Assembly: GCA_030267565.1 (NCBI GenBank)
Contig: BRXU01000038.1
Coordinates: 1 to 64,000 of the forward strand
Length of the DNA: 64,000 nt
Reading direction: 5' to 3'
Origin: Pleodorina starrii
Taxonomy: Eukaryota; Chlorophyta; Chlorophyceae; Chlamydomonadales; Volvocaceae
A program made the position numbers and the translations under genes. Below the pieces are notes generated by a model. The model was not told the DNA's origin. It worked only from the letters and a program-made list of their open reading frames with translations, and ran no database searches. This document shows, piece by piece, positions 20,746 through 33,111 of the stretch; the stretch's first letter is position 1; the number at the start of each line of letters is the position of its first letter.

Positions 20746-23700
20746 ATGGCACGGACCGATGCATCGCCGGAGCGCAGCAGTGGCGGGACACCGTCGGAAC
20801 ACGAATCAACGCGGAAAGCCATCGAACGCGCCATCGAACAGGCGGGGTCCGGCGACCAAGGGCTGCGCCGGGCGCTGCTTCAGGCGAGGGATCTGTTCCG
20901 TTCAGACCCCATAGGCGCTCAGCGCTTGCTGGACGACATCCTGCATGCGGAGATGCTACTTGGGATGGGCCGGGGTTTCGCTGCTGAGGCGGCAGCAGAA
21001 AGGCAGCTGCCCGAGCGCTCGCGCCCTGAAGTCTCAGCGGACCATGGCCGGACGTCTTCCGGCCGCACAGTCAGCGTTGACAACAACAACAGCACCGGGG
21101 CCGCGGGCGATGCGGCCCCGGCAACAGACGACGGCGCAGCTGACGTGGACGGGGATGACGGGCTGCAGCTGCCGCCGGCCGGCCCGTATGGCCCCCCCGC
21201 GCCTGGGACGCGGTTGGCCGACTGGCAGGCGGTCCTGTGCGGCCTGCTGTCCTATACCAGATGCGACGTAGTACGCATGCGGCAAAAATTGTCGTATGCT
21301 ATACGGCTATCACGACAGGACCACCTGGCCCGCTCGACCATCATGCCGCTGGAGCTGCTGAATGTGCTCAAGAGGGCGCAGGACACGGGCGAGATGCAGG
21401 TGGGGTAGCGCCGCTGTCCTGTTGCTGAGCAGGGCGGAAGGGGGGGTGCCGGGCCCTTGCATCGTCGTTGGGGGCCTTGCCCCGCCAGAGGAAGGGACGC
21501 GGACGTGCGCGCGGGGTTCCTGGGGATCCCTCGCGCATGGCAGTCGCTTCCGCATCGTCGCCCGCGCGTCCTGCGCGTGTACTGCACCGCTCAAAGCGGC
21601 GCCTCTCCTCCCCCCGCCCCCCCATCCCTCGAACCCCGCCCTGCTTGCGCCTTGCCTGCCCCCCTCCCCAGGCTGAGTTGCGGGCCCTGCTGCTGGAGTT
21701 TACGCGCCCTCTGTTCTACACGTGCACCAACTGCGGCGCTCGGCGGCTGGTTCGGCGCAACCCCGTGCCGCCGCCCAACCGCTTCTCCTGCGGTCACGCG
21801 GCCTGCGTCTTCACGGTGCGGTCCTGCAAGCAGGGTGGCTGGGACGAGGGGAGCGACTGGGCAGCGCTCTTCCCGAAGCCACTGCTGGACGCGGCTGCTG
21901 CAGCTTCGGAGGGCGGCCCGCCGCCCAGGAAATTCCGCCGGCTGGACGAGGTGCGGTGGCGGGCGCGTGGGTTGGTTTGGGGGCCCATGCGTTGGCGGGG
22001 GCGTGGGTTTGGGGGGCCCATGCGTTGGCGGGCGCGTGGGTTTGGGGGGCCCATCCGTTGGCGGGCGCGTGGGTTTGGGGGGCCCATGCGTTGGCGGGCG
22101 CGTGGGTTTGGGGGCCCATGCGTTGGCGGGTGCGTGGGTTTGGGGGGCCCATGCGTTGGCGGGCGCGTGGGTTTGGGGGGCCCATGCGTTGGCGGGGGCG
22201 TGGGTTCGGGAGGCCCATGCGTTGGCGGGCGCGTGGGTTTGGGGGGCCCATGCGTTGGCGGGCGCGTGGGTTTGGGGGGCCCATGCGTTGGCGGGGGCGT
22301 GGGTTTGGGGGGCCCATGCGTTGGCGGGCGCGTTGGTTTGGCGGCCCTGGGCCAGTGCGGTAAGGAAAGGGGCACTGGGGGGCAGCAGTGTGCGTATCTG
22401 GGATTGCGACAACCCGACAAGCTGGCTCCCCCGGTGCTAGAGCTACCGGTTCTGTGTGTGGGGGGGGGAAAACAGAGTGGTACGCAGGGAGGTGCGGGAG
22501 GGTGTGCCTTCTCTGGTTGCTGAGGCTGCACCGTGCCACACACTCCCCCTCCCCCAAAAGTCAAGTCCCGTTCCCTCACATTTCCATGGACAAGTTACGG
22601 TCACCGCGCAGCGCGTCAACCAGCCGCTCAAAAGGACTTGCGCTCGACCCCACCCAACCCCACCCAACCCCAACCACCCACCCAACCTGCAGCTGGCCGA
22701 GTATGCGGAGTCGCCATGTCCCTCCCCGGACAGACCAGGACCCAAATGGAGGCGCAGCGGTGAGGCAGCGGACCCGGGGTTGCCTTTGAGAGCCATTAGT
22801 CGGCATATACATACGGTAGTGTCAACAATAACACTTATCCGCACCTGGGCCCAGCACATCTGGTGCCGTTTATCGGAAAAGGGTTTAAACAATGTACCAG
22901 CGCGGTCGGACAGGCGGTCGGGCGAGGCGCACGTCGTGTCTGGCAGAGGCGAGCGGGGCTGCTGGGGCGGACGTGGCCGTAGATGTTTCCGCTGCTTGTG
23001 GGGCAGCCGTCCCTGGGTGGAGGTTGCGGGGCGGCATGGCGGGCTGGTGGTTGGGCTGTAACACAGCCACGACAGACGGTTGTGTGCATCGACCGAAGAC
23101 CGTGGCCTGGGACCTTCTGGGAACTGAAAGCTGTGCCGTCCGATGCCCGGACGTATCGTGCCTTGGGCGTATGTTTTAATCCTGTTGGCACGCGTCGCAC
23201 GGACCGTGAGCTGTCTCCAACCCTCCTGCAGGTGGCTCGCCCACCCTCTACAGTGACGGCGTGGACGTGGTGAGTGGCGGGCAAGGGAAAGGGCAAGGAG
23301 CGTGGCCGCAGTATCCAAGTAGGGCTTTGCGTTGCTTACGACGGTCGTTTGACAGGGTCTCTTGTGATTGGGGTTGCGTAAGGCGGCACATGTAGTGATG
23401 TAGAGCGCGTGCTGCGCCTCGCGAGGGCCGTGAGGCTTTCGTGGCGCGTGCCAACGGTGCCAACCGGCGAGCTTGGTGACGACCAAGGCGGCAGGCTCGG
23501 GGTGACCAACACATCGAGCAGTTGCTGCAACCCACGCATCAGGCAGCACCGCCGCGATGTCGAAGCTGTGTCTGCTGCGTCCTAGCTCGGAGCCCCCGCC
23601 CTCGCCCCCCCTAACCTCCCGTCGGCCCGCCAGCCGCTACATCGGGGCGTTGCCGCGATGGAACCATCGCACTGTCCCGCTGTGAAGCAGCGTCCACATT

Positions 23701-26700
23701 GCTGCCACATTGGCTGCAGCGTCCACATTGGCTGGGTTGGGGTCAGTGCACCGCGCGCCCTCGACGGCTTGTGCCCCAAACATACGAGCCTTTCCTTTCC
23801 TTTCCTGCTGTGTGCTGCTGCAGGGCACGGCCGCGCGCGCGCGTCGGACTGCCGTGCCGCCTCCCGCCAAGCGCTGCGCGGAGGGCCGGGTGCTGCAGAA
23901 GCGCCAAGGTCCGCCGGTGGGAGCTCGTGCAGATGGCGGTGCGGAGGGCGATGATGATGATGATGATGATGACGGCGACGAGCTCGTGGGACCGCCGCTG
24001 CTGCCACCGCAAGGGGGCGGTCAGCGGGAGGGCGCAGGTGAGGGATCAGAAGCCGATGCGCCGCTGCCCGCGGTCTGGCTCTTCATCGTTCGGGATGAAC
24101 CTGCCGCTCAGGCCGTTGAGCCCCGTGTCTGTCGCCCAGCACCACGCAGGGTACTGAATGCGCCTTACCCCGAGCTGCGCGCCCGTCCCCGCCGTCTCCG
24201 TCTCCGCTGCGGTATCATTTTTTACAACCCCGTCCGTTCTTGCTGCGCCGCATCGCATCGCCGCGCCCCTGTGCATACACGTTGCTGCTGCAAAGCACCG
24301 GCACGCTTGACACATGCGCGCTGCCGCTGCTCAACGTGTGCTCAGATGCGGATGCGGCCGACGCCGGCGGGGCGGCCGACGACATGGATGAGCGCAACGA
24401 CGGTGACTCGCTGGCTGGGCCGCCCAGCGTCAACGCGTGGATACAGGACGCGCCAGTCTCGCCTGCCATCACGGGGCCCCCCCAGCGTCGGTCCGGCCCC
24501 GCGGCGGCTGCGGGCGAGGGCCCGGGGGCCTTTTCGCTGGGCCACGCCGGCGCCAAGACCATTCCCGTGTTCTTGTCGGCAGATGGGGGCCGGCTCCGCC
24601 TGGTGCCCGATATGACGAGCCTGGCGGCCGTGAGCGGCCTGACGACGACGACGGGCGACAGCGGTGGGTACGGCGGGTTGCCTAGATTGGCAATGCAGCC
24701 GATTGCTCCGCATCAGCGTCTGATGGTCGTGGCGACAACGGCGACGCAGCAGCAGCAGCAGTTTGAGCCGGAGGATGAGCCGTCTGCTGGTCACCGGCGC
24801 CGCGGCGAGGCGGCGGGATCCGGGCGGCCGGGTGCGGCCGGTAGCGGGCCGCCTAGCGGCAGCGGTCGGGGGCGTGAGGGCGGCTCCGTCTCCAGGCACG
24901 ATCGGTCGGCCGCGTCGCCGCCGCCATCGCAGCACAACCGTCGCCAGCAGCATCACCAGCAGCAGCAGCAGCAGCGACAGCATTCCGGGCTGGGTCTTCG
25001 GACGTCGGGCGACGGAGATGCGGTGGAGTCTCCGCCCCAGCGCGGCAGCTACCTCCCCGGCGGAGGGGACTCAGCGGCGACGTTTCCCCTGGCAGGGAGG
25101 GCGCTCGGGGCTGGCGGCGGCGGTGGCGGAGGGCCGCACCACAGTGCGCCAGAGAGACACGGCCATGGGCGTGGTGCTTGGTTGGAAAGCGGGGCACAGG
25201 GTAAGCAAGCTGGGCTAGCGCGTAGGGTGAGGGGCCATGGGGTGAGCTGTTTGGCCTGCCCCGTGTGGTGCAATCACCTGTGGAAAGGGAGCTGGCGCAG
25301 AAACGTGCGTGGGGTGCCGTGGGGTGAGCTTGATGGGGCTGCAATCGCCCAGGCAGGCCCTCGCGTTTCTGCTTGGCGGAGAGGGGCGTGATGGGCTCGC
25401 GTTTACAGGTTGAGCGCGAGGGGGCGTGCGCGAGGGTGCGGTGCGTGGTGCGCGGCGCTGTGCAACCCAGGGCAAGTTGCAGTCAACACCACATGTCCAC
25501 AACACCTCACTTCAGCAGCAGCGGCCCCGAAACGTCCGCGAGTGCCGGGTCTTTTGTCTCGCGAGTCTCGACGCCGCTCCCGATCGCGCCCCCTTACAGG
25601 GACAGGGAAAGGGCCTGGCGAGCTCCTGCTGTTGGCGATGGCGCCAGGGGGTTTGCGGCCTAACCGCGACGGTCCCGCGCTCTCGGACCAGAGCGGCCTG
25701 GCGGCCACCCGCTCGCGCCTCACGACCGCGGGCACGCCGCCGCCGCTGCTCGCCGCCGCCCAGTCGGAGCAACGGCGGTCGCTGCAGCAGCAGCAGCAGC
25801 CGGAGCCGCGGTCGCAGCAGCAGCCCCAGCACCACCACCACCAACCGGCCGGGGCGCAGCAGCACCTGCGTCTGCTGGCGCTGCAACAACAGCAGCAGCC
25901 ACAGCCGCAGTCGCAACATCCCCAGCCGCCAAAGCTTAAGCTGCTGCATCCGCAGGAGCTGGCGCGTGTGCGCCCGTCGCTCGCGCAGCAGCAGCAGCAA
26001 TCGGCGCAGCCGCGGATGCAGCGGCAGGCTCGCGTGGTGCGGCTATCCAACGGCCACATCGCTGCCGACATGGGGCCTGCTGAAATGGATGCGGAACCCG
26101 AGGAGCTGCCGCCGCCGCTGCCGCCGCCAGACGCGGGCCTGGGACTGTACCGGCCCGCTGCCGCGGCCGCGGCGATGGCCGCCGCCGCGGCCGCCGCTGC
26201 GGCGGCTCTGGGTTGCGATCAGGCCGAGATCGTTACCCTTCCGGACGGCCGCAGGGCAATGGTGCTGCCGCCGGCGCCAGCGTACGAAGTCAGCGTGCCC
26301 GTGCAGTCCACTCCGCTGCCGTACGCCGCCGCTGCGGCAGCGGCGGCCGCCGCCGCCAACGCGGCGCGCAGCTTCCATTCCGCCGGCGATGGCTCCATGC
26401 CGCCGCCGCCGCCGGCGGCGCCGCCATTCCTACAGCCGAGCCCCGCCAGTCCGATCGCGGGTCCACGCACCTCACAGGATGGGGTGCTCTTGGGCGGCGA
26501 CGCGCCCGGGGGAGGCTGGGGCAGCAGCTGGGTGGGTCTGTCCACGACGTCGGACCTGGTTACGAACATGTACGGCACATCGTCCGGCTTGACGCCACGA
26601 ACCGATGGCGGGCAGGCTCGGCGGCGCACGTCGCTGCAGCTTCCGGCGTCACAGCCGCAGGAGCAAGGACAGGACGAGCAGGAGCAGGAGCCGCAGACGG

Positions 26701-29700
26701 GGCGGCAGCTGCAGCGCAACAGCCGGGGCCGGGCGGCGACGTCGCAGCAGACGCTGCCGCTGCTGGAGACGCGGCCCACGCAACTCACGGTCACCGGCGG
26801 CATTGCGCCCGTGCCCCAGCAGCAGCATCTGCATCCGCAGCAGCAGCAGCAGTTGTCCCTCCAACCGCCGCCGTCCCCGCCGCGACATCAGCAGAACCAA
26901 CCGCAACAACACGCGCGGCCGAGGCAGCAGCAGCAGCAGCACACGCCACAGCAGCAGCAGACGCAGCAGCACCCCGGGCAAGCGGGGTCGGTCCCGACCG
27001 CCATCCGCACCTCGTTAGGCCAGGGGTCGCTCCTGGCCAGCGTCTCCAGCACCCTGAGCACCGCGGGACTACAGCTGAGCTCCCCCAGCGGAGCCTTGCC
27101 GCCCTCGGCCACAGCCGCCGTCGCCGGCGCGGCCGCACCGGCACTGGCCACCTCTGTCGGCGCCAGCGGCAGCGGCGGCGGCAGCGGCTCTGCCTCCCAG
27201 CGAGTGCTGCGGACCCCCGACGGACGGGTGTACCTGGTCGAGCCGATGCTTTGGGCCGACGGCAGCGGTTTCGAGACCAGCGCAGTCAGCGGCGGTGCGG
27301 CCGCAGCGGCCGGCTCAGCGGCCGCCGCGGCGGCGGCGGCGCCGTTGACGCTGCCGGCACTGGCGAATACGGCGGACGTGGGCCCTGCCGATGCTGGCGT
27401 TGGAGGTAGGGCGCCACCGCCGCCGCCACCGCCGCCCGAGGCAGGCAGGGCCGGTGCCCAAGTCGTTGCGCTGAACCAATCGGCCGCTGCGGCTGCTGCA
27501 CCGCCGCCGCAACTGCTGCCGCCGCCGCCGCCGGCAAGGCCGCCCATCCGACGCCAGGCGCCTGCGCCGTCAGACAGCGTCGGCAGCGGTGCCACCAACG
27601 ACCCCGCGGCCGCCACTGCCACCGGCGCCCCCAGCTCCTCCATCTCCTCCGGGGTGCGGCTGGGCAGCGCCGTTCTGGGGCTGGTCCCAAAGCCGATTCC
27701 CTCGGGCAGCAGCGGGCCGGGCCAGAGCGGCGGCGGCAGCGATGGCAGCCGCGTCAGGCGGCTGCTGCTGCAGCCCATCAGCCTGTCTGCCAACGAGCTG
27801 GGCGTCGACCTGCGCGACCTTCCAAAGGTGCAGACGGGGCCGGTAGTCGCGCTGCAGCAGCAGCCCGGCCGCGCAGCCGCCGCGGTCGCGGCGGCGGCGG
27901 CGGCGGCCGCGGCGGCGGCTGCAGCGCGCATGTCCCTGGCATCCCATCCTGCCCCTGCCGCTGCCGCTGCCGCTATCGCTACTGCCGCCACTGCTGCTAC
28001 CGCTGCTGCTGCTGCTGCAACCTCTCCGCCTGCAAGTGGCGGCGGAGCGCCTCCGCAGTCGCAACCGCAACCCCGAGCGGCGGTTGCGCCCGGCGCCAGC
28101 GCACCCGTTTCCGTCGCCGCGCCTCCGCCTCCAGCTTTGCCGCCGCCTGCGCAGACATCAGGCCGGGGAGGAGGACCCCCAGGTGCACAGCTCACTACCA
28201 GGGATGGGCCGCCGGCGATCAAGCAGGAACCCACTGACGCGGAGCGCCCCGCGCCAGTGGGTGCCCTGACCGCCGCCACCGCGGCGGCGGCGGGCGCGCC
28301 GGGCGAACCTGGCTGGTCGCCTGCTGCCCGCCCGCCGCTGCCGCCGCTGACGGACGTGGAGCTCGATGCGGCGGCGCCCGGCTCGTGGCAGTGCTACCTG
28401 CAGGAGGTGCTGTCCATGGGCGTGGTGCCCCTGGAGCCGGGCGGCTCGCTGACCGCCCCCGTCTTTGGCAACAAGCCGGCGTTTCTCTGGCACGCGCAGC
28501 AGCAGGTGTGTGCGTGTGCGTATGTTCGCGCAGCATTGAGACGCTGGGTGCTGGTGCTGGGGCGTGCTTCCTTCGCTCTCTCTCTCTCTCGCGCGCGCGC
28601 CCCCTCGTCCCTCACCCTCCGCGCGCCCTTTTGCGCCCACCCCACCCGCCCCCAAACAGGACGGCGGCAGCGCCACCGTGGAGTGGTCCTGCCGCATCGT
28701 GCTCCGCGCCAGCCCGCCCGGCGGCAGCTCGGCCCTGGTTCTGGGCGCCTGCCTGCAGGTGCCCACCGACGTGGAGTTGCTGACCGTGTGCGCGGATCTG
28801 CCGGCGGAGCTGCTGGGGCACATGCCCAGCGCCATGGCGGTTTCGGAGGTGGCGCACAGGAGGGACATACCCGTCACGGTCATGAAGGTACGGTACTCTT
28901 TTGGAGGCGCGGACAGGGGGTCGGGGTTGGGGGTGTGGGAGGTGGGGAGGTGGTTATTAGGGATCAGTGGGGGGGCTGGGGAGGTGGTTAGTGATCAGTG
29001 GGGGGAGAGGTGGTTAGGGATCAGTGGGGGGTTTCGGGAGTCGGGCGGGAGAGTAGAGGGCCAACGGGCTGTCCAGCTGCCGCTGCTGCTGCTGGTGGCG
29101 GCCTTTGGGGCACTGGGCCGTGCACTGGCCGCTGCACTGCAGCGGAGGGGTAGAGCCGGCGGGCCATCCGGCCTGGTACGGTCTGGTACTGCCTGACACG
29201 GCCCTTGCACTTGGTGCTGGATGCCCCGCCTGTCTCCGCCCCGTCCCCCGTCCGTCGTCCCCGCGGGGATCGCCCCGCTCGGCCCCCAATGGACTTCGCA
29301 ACCCCCCCCCCGTTGATCATCAACGTCCGCAGTGACTCATTATTTTATAAAGGAGCATATCACTCCCTGAACCCCCCGTTCCCTCGCCCCGGGCCGTTCT
29401 AATTACCCCCCCCCTCAGTGGGGGGGGGGTGAGTATTACTGGGTTCTGGGCCGTTCGCTAACGCCGTCTCCGTCTCCGCTGCGGTATCATTTTCTACCCC
29501 CCCCCCCCCCCCAGTGGCAGCCTCTCATGGTGTGGCTGTCTCCGGACGCGAAGCCGCAGCAGCAGGACGCGCTGAACCGGCTGGCGTTGGCGAAAATCGG
29601 CCTCGTCGTACACGTGGACGAGCAGCACGACTTTGTGATGAGCCCGCAGGTACGGCCGGGGAGGCGGCAGCGATGACGTTGGGGGGATGGGGGGGGGGTG

Positions 29701-30354
29701 AAACCCTAAGGGGCAGGCTACACCTGAAAAGGTCGGTGGTCTTTAGGAGGGTTTCGGGGTGAGTGGCCGAGCGGCTACTGGTACCCGCCGCCGACGGGTT
29801 TGTGCAAGAATTCCAACGTTTGCGCAACTGGCGACGGGCCTCCTCGACCGACCGGCCGGTCCCGCCATCCCGCCCCGCAGGAGATTGGGGGCACGCTGCT
29901 GCTTGTGGGTGTGCTGATGCAGCGGAGCCGCCCGCCGGCCTTGCCGGCGCTGGAGCACCCACCGCCTCCGCCGCCGCCGCCGCCTCCGCAGCACCAGCAA
30001 CAACCGCTGCCGGCGCTGCCGCCGCCGCCGCCACTGCTGCCTCAGCAGCAGCAGCAACAGCAGCAACTTTCGGGTGGCCCGGTGGCGGCGACCCAAAAGA
30101 GCGCAGAGCAGCAGCAGCAGCAGCAAGTGGCTGGCCCGGCTGACGGAAGCGTCACGGCGGCGGCGGCGGCGGCGGCGACGGCGGGGGGCGTAGCGGCGGC
30201 GCTCTCCCTCGGCAGCAACCGGCATTCGGCTGGTGGGGAGGTGAGGGCGGAGGAACGTGTGGTGATTCAGATTTCGGATGATGATGAGGAGAGAGGGGCA
30301 GCCCCAAATGCCGCTGCGGCATCAGCGGCCGGGGGCACCAATCCGGCTCCGTAA
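20746..30354 (+). CDS. Large low-complexity nuclear protein with Cys/His cluster and possible SPOC-like C-terminus (10 exons)
   Basis: The exon model is 20746-21399, 21672-21950, 22693-22759, 23232-23269, 23824-24037, 24346-25200, 25516-28505, 28660-28887, 29515-29649 and 29881-30354. All introns are GT-AG with matching phases, giving 1,977 aa. Residues 1-230 are mostly helical. C236, C239, C258, H260 and C263 form a CxxC...CxHxxC cluster that may bind zinc. Residues about 390-1,640 are disordered Gln, Ala, Pro and Ser runs. Residues about 1,660-1,835 (from SWQCYLQEVL, through WQPLMVWLSPDAK, to VHVDEQHDFVMSP) look to me like a SPOC fold, as in RNA polymerase II or co-repressor proteins; this is tentative. 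IKQE at 1,604-1,607 is a SUMO-attachment consensus, and VVIQISDDDEE at about 1,947-1,957 is a SUMO-interacting motif. A nuclear transcription-related role is inferred. The start of exon 7 could instead be 25,481 or 25,519, both in phase. Confidence 0.7.
21959..22343. repeat. 33-bp minisatellite in intron 2 of the 20.7-30.4 kb gene
   Basis: About 11-12 tandem copies of a 33-bp unit built on CCCATGCGTTGGCGGGCG followed by CGTGGGTTTGGGGGG. Copies differ by single bases and by one-base indels in the G-run. Because 33 is a multiple of three, the array stays open in several frames and yields spurious 11-residue repeat proteins on both strands. It lies wholly between the donor at 21,951 and the next acceptor at 22,692. 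Confidence 0.9.
24190..24235 (+). repeat. Interspersed intronic module M2, copy in intron 5
   Basis: GCCGTCTCCGTCTCCGCTGC followed by GGTATCATTTTTTAC matches the M2 block found at 29,462-29,505, 41,869-41,910 and 39,657-39,705. Here it is in sense orientation inside an intron but about 110 bp from the acceptor. Confidence 0.6.
28945..29040. repeat. Short tandem repeat in intron 8
   Basis: Three to four imperfect copies of a 22-28-bp unit containing GGTTAGGGATCAGTGGGGG. It lies between the donor at 28,888 and the introner-like block at 29,313, and has no coding content. Confidence 0.7.
29313..29514 (+). repeat. Introner-like composite repeat (M1+M2) abutting a 3' splice site
   Basis: A 65-bp block (29,313-29,377, beginning TTGATCATCAACGTCCGCAG) is identical by eye to 41,776-41,840 in the RanGAP gene. 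It is followed by CCCCGGGCCGTTCTAATTAC, then by a second block starting TTCGCTAACGCCGTCTCCGT with GCTGCGGTATCATTTTC, and a C-tract ending in CAG. Exon 9 begins at 29,515, immediately after the AG. The element therefore supplies the polypyrimidine tract and acceptor of intron 8. Confidence 0.75.
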
Positions 30355-33009
30355 CCGACGCCCTGTCGGCATTACGCGATGTTCGCTGGATGCTGGCGTT
30401 ACACAGCGGCACGGTCGCGCGCCGGGCTGCGGTGCGCTGCGGCGGCGCCACCGCTTGCGGCTTTGGCGCCGCAGCGGCGGACATTGCCAAGGCGCCGCAG
30501 CGGCGCGGCGCCGCGCCGCGCGTGCCGAAAGGGACGTCTCGTCGCGACGAGTATGCGCATAACCTAATGTGATACTTACGCACACTGTCGTGGTGGTTGT
30601 GGTGGTTGTGGTGGTGGAAGTGAGGCGGATGGGAATTTGCCAGTTTGTAGTGTTGTTCCGGGCCGTGGCTGGGGAATCCGTGTGGATGAATGGCGCACGG
30701 TTGGCCCGCACGCGTCGCGCGCGTCGCAGTGTACCCTGCCTCATCCAAAATGGGCCTTACGTGGTGAGATGGGCGGAAATTGGCCTGGCACCGTGAGGTG
30801 GTCGAAACGCAATCCGTGAGCTGGGAGGCGCGACCCAGGCGGCCCGCGAACGCCCGGGGGCGCCCTGGGTACTCGCCAAGGTGACCGAACGGGTACCTCC
30901 ATCGAGCCCGGTCATGGAGAAGGCCGGCCACCGCCACCGTGCCCCCATCGTCGCGCGTACCGTGTCGTACCGTACCGCAACCCGCTGCGGGCTCACCACG
31001 TTCTTGGGGGCCCTATGTGTGTGTGAACAAGGATCAGGCAGGCAGACAGGGTTCAGAATAGCCGCTCGCTTCGTATCATTTTTGTTCCGCACATCCCGTT
31101 CCGCCATGGTCGGGTCATGAGGCTGTCTATTTAGGTCCTTTTGAGGTAACTAGGCTGTAGCAGAAGTTACGGCGCGGCGCGCTGGTCACGGGACGTGGCA
31201 CAGAAGAGGTAGAGTGCCAACCCTCCCGCCCTCGGCATAGAGCGGCGTCCCGCGCGCGCGGGCGCGCTCCGCAATTCCCACGGTACTGTGTGCGGCACCT
31301 GATCGTGGTGCGTGCCTTAAGTCAAGTTCCAAGCCGTGTCTCACAGAAGGGCGTGACGTAATAATTGCGGCCGGTGGTCTGGGGCCCAGACCCAGCGCCT
31401 TGGACTCCCGGACGACGGGGCGGGTGCGGGTGGGGCGCGAGCGGGGAGGGAAAAGGGGGCGCCGGCGCCGCCTTCGCCATCGGCGGCGGCTGCATGCGGC
31501 TGCATGCGGCTGGCTGGCTGGCTCAGCAGCAGCAGCAGCGTTTCGGGACCCTGCTCGCCCCACCCCACCCCACTCGCCTGTTGCCCCGGACCACCACGCG
31601 CGCTGGGTGCTGTCGTCCTCTCCGTTTCCGTTCCACCGTTTCCCTCCTGCCTGGCATCATATCGATTACCGCTTTTTGCGCATATCCTTTAGCACTGCAC
31701 CCAAATGAATCTCTCATGGTATTTCCTGGTTTGCCGCCACCTGCTCGATGTATGGTGCGTCTGTCGATCTGCCTGCCGGTATTGGGTGTGTCTGCCTGGA
31801 AGCGATCCGGTGTGATGATAACGAATACTACGATACGTGCCTGTGGTGGAGTTTGGAGTTGCGGGTTGGCGCCGATAACTTGATGGAAGTTTCGATGTGT
31901 TGTTTTTTGGGGGGGGAAGTGGGAAGGGGGGAGTGGGAAGCATGGCGGCCCGGCCCAGGCGCGGGCCGCTGGTTCCACGTTGCGCGTCGAGTACTTGATG
32001 CACTTGGGAACTTGGGAACGTCCGATGTGGACGCCGGCGCAGGGGCTGTTTCCTGTTTCTGTTTCCTGTTTCTGCATCCCAATGATGCTCCCCTCTCTGA
32101 TGCGCTTGCCGTGCTGCTGTGCGGGGAAACAAGGAATGCAGCATGCCAGTACTTGTTCGTGGCCGCCCAGGCGTTTGGCTGCGTGGCCGCGTGTGGTGTT
32201 TTAAGGAGGCGGGCGGGGCCGGACGTTCCGGGCGGGTGGGCGTGGGAGGCGCGCGTAGGGCCAACAGCGGGAAAGCGCGGGTCAAAGGTGCTGCGGACCG
32301 CCCGCCATGCGGTACCGTGTCATTTTTCTTACCCGCGCGAGGGCCGCTGCGTGGCCCAGCGGTGGCTTTGCTCCGCTGCGAGCCGTGCGGCCGGCGGCAT
32401 TTTGTCAGTGTGTGGGTCTGGAGTCGTGTGTTGTTGTTGCAGGTTTATCTGTGCTGTGTGCGTCAGCTTGGCAGATTGGTTGGCCGGTCCGGCCGTCCGG
32501 CCGTCCGTTGGGAGGCCGGCCCCGCCCCTGAGCAGCTCAAATTGTTTGGCCGGCGCGGAGACCCCGCCGCCCGCCGCACCCGCGCGCACGGGCTTCTGAA
32601 CTGGCTGGCAGGCTGGCGTTGGCGGCGATCCGATGTGTACCGTCGCGGCCGGTACAGGCGGAGGCGGTTTCCTAGAGCGGTTCCTGCAAGTCCAGCAGGG
32701 CTGGACAGCAGCTTCTTGAGATTTGTTTGAGGCGCTTTATTCATGACGCAGGTTTAGGGCAGATTATGTTTTGTGCCAAGACCAAACCCAAGGGATGCTA
32801 GAATTTGCAAGGCGGGGGGTAGTGTGTGTGGTGTGTGCAAGGCGAGTAGTGCGCGTTTTGCCCGTGTGGTGTGGTGTGGTGCGTTGCTGGTTTGGTTTAT
32901 AAGTTTGTGAGGGGGGGTGGGGGGTTGACGGGTTGGGATGCATGCATCATCCTTCATGCACCTGCCTCCGGGCTGGCGGGCGGGCGGGCGGCCTCGGACC
33001 GGACGCTGC

Positions 33010-33111
33010 CCTCACTCACTCACTCACTCACTCACTCACTCACTCACTCACTCACTCACTCACTCACTCACTCACTCACTCACTCACTCACTCACTCACT
33101 CACTCACTCAT
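33010..33111. repeat. (CTCA)n microsatellite
   Basis: About 25 uninterrupted copies of the tetranucleotide CTCA. The tract reads as a Thr-His-Ser-Leu repeat in overlapping spurious frames. Confidence 0.97.

Noticed and set aside
21457..22579. Overlapping frames of 250-350 codons with 11-residue repeats on both strands
   Set aside because: Produced by the 33-bp minisatellite lying in intron 2; only 21,672-21,950 is coding in the supported model.
26888..28279. 463-codon minus-strand frame opposite exon 7 of the large nuclear protein
   Set aside because: It is the antisense shadow of poly-Gln/Ala/Pro coding sequence; the plus-strand exon fits intron phases on both sides.
31748..32730. Plus-strand frames of 283 and 203 codons in the intergenic region
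   Set aside because: Cys/Arg/Gly-rich with no domain, no neighbouring exons and mutually overlapping frames, as expected of non-coding high-GC DNA.
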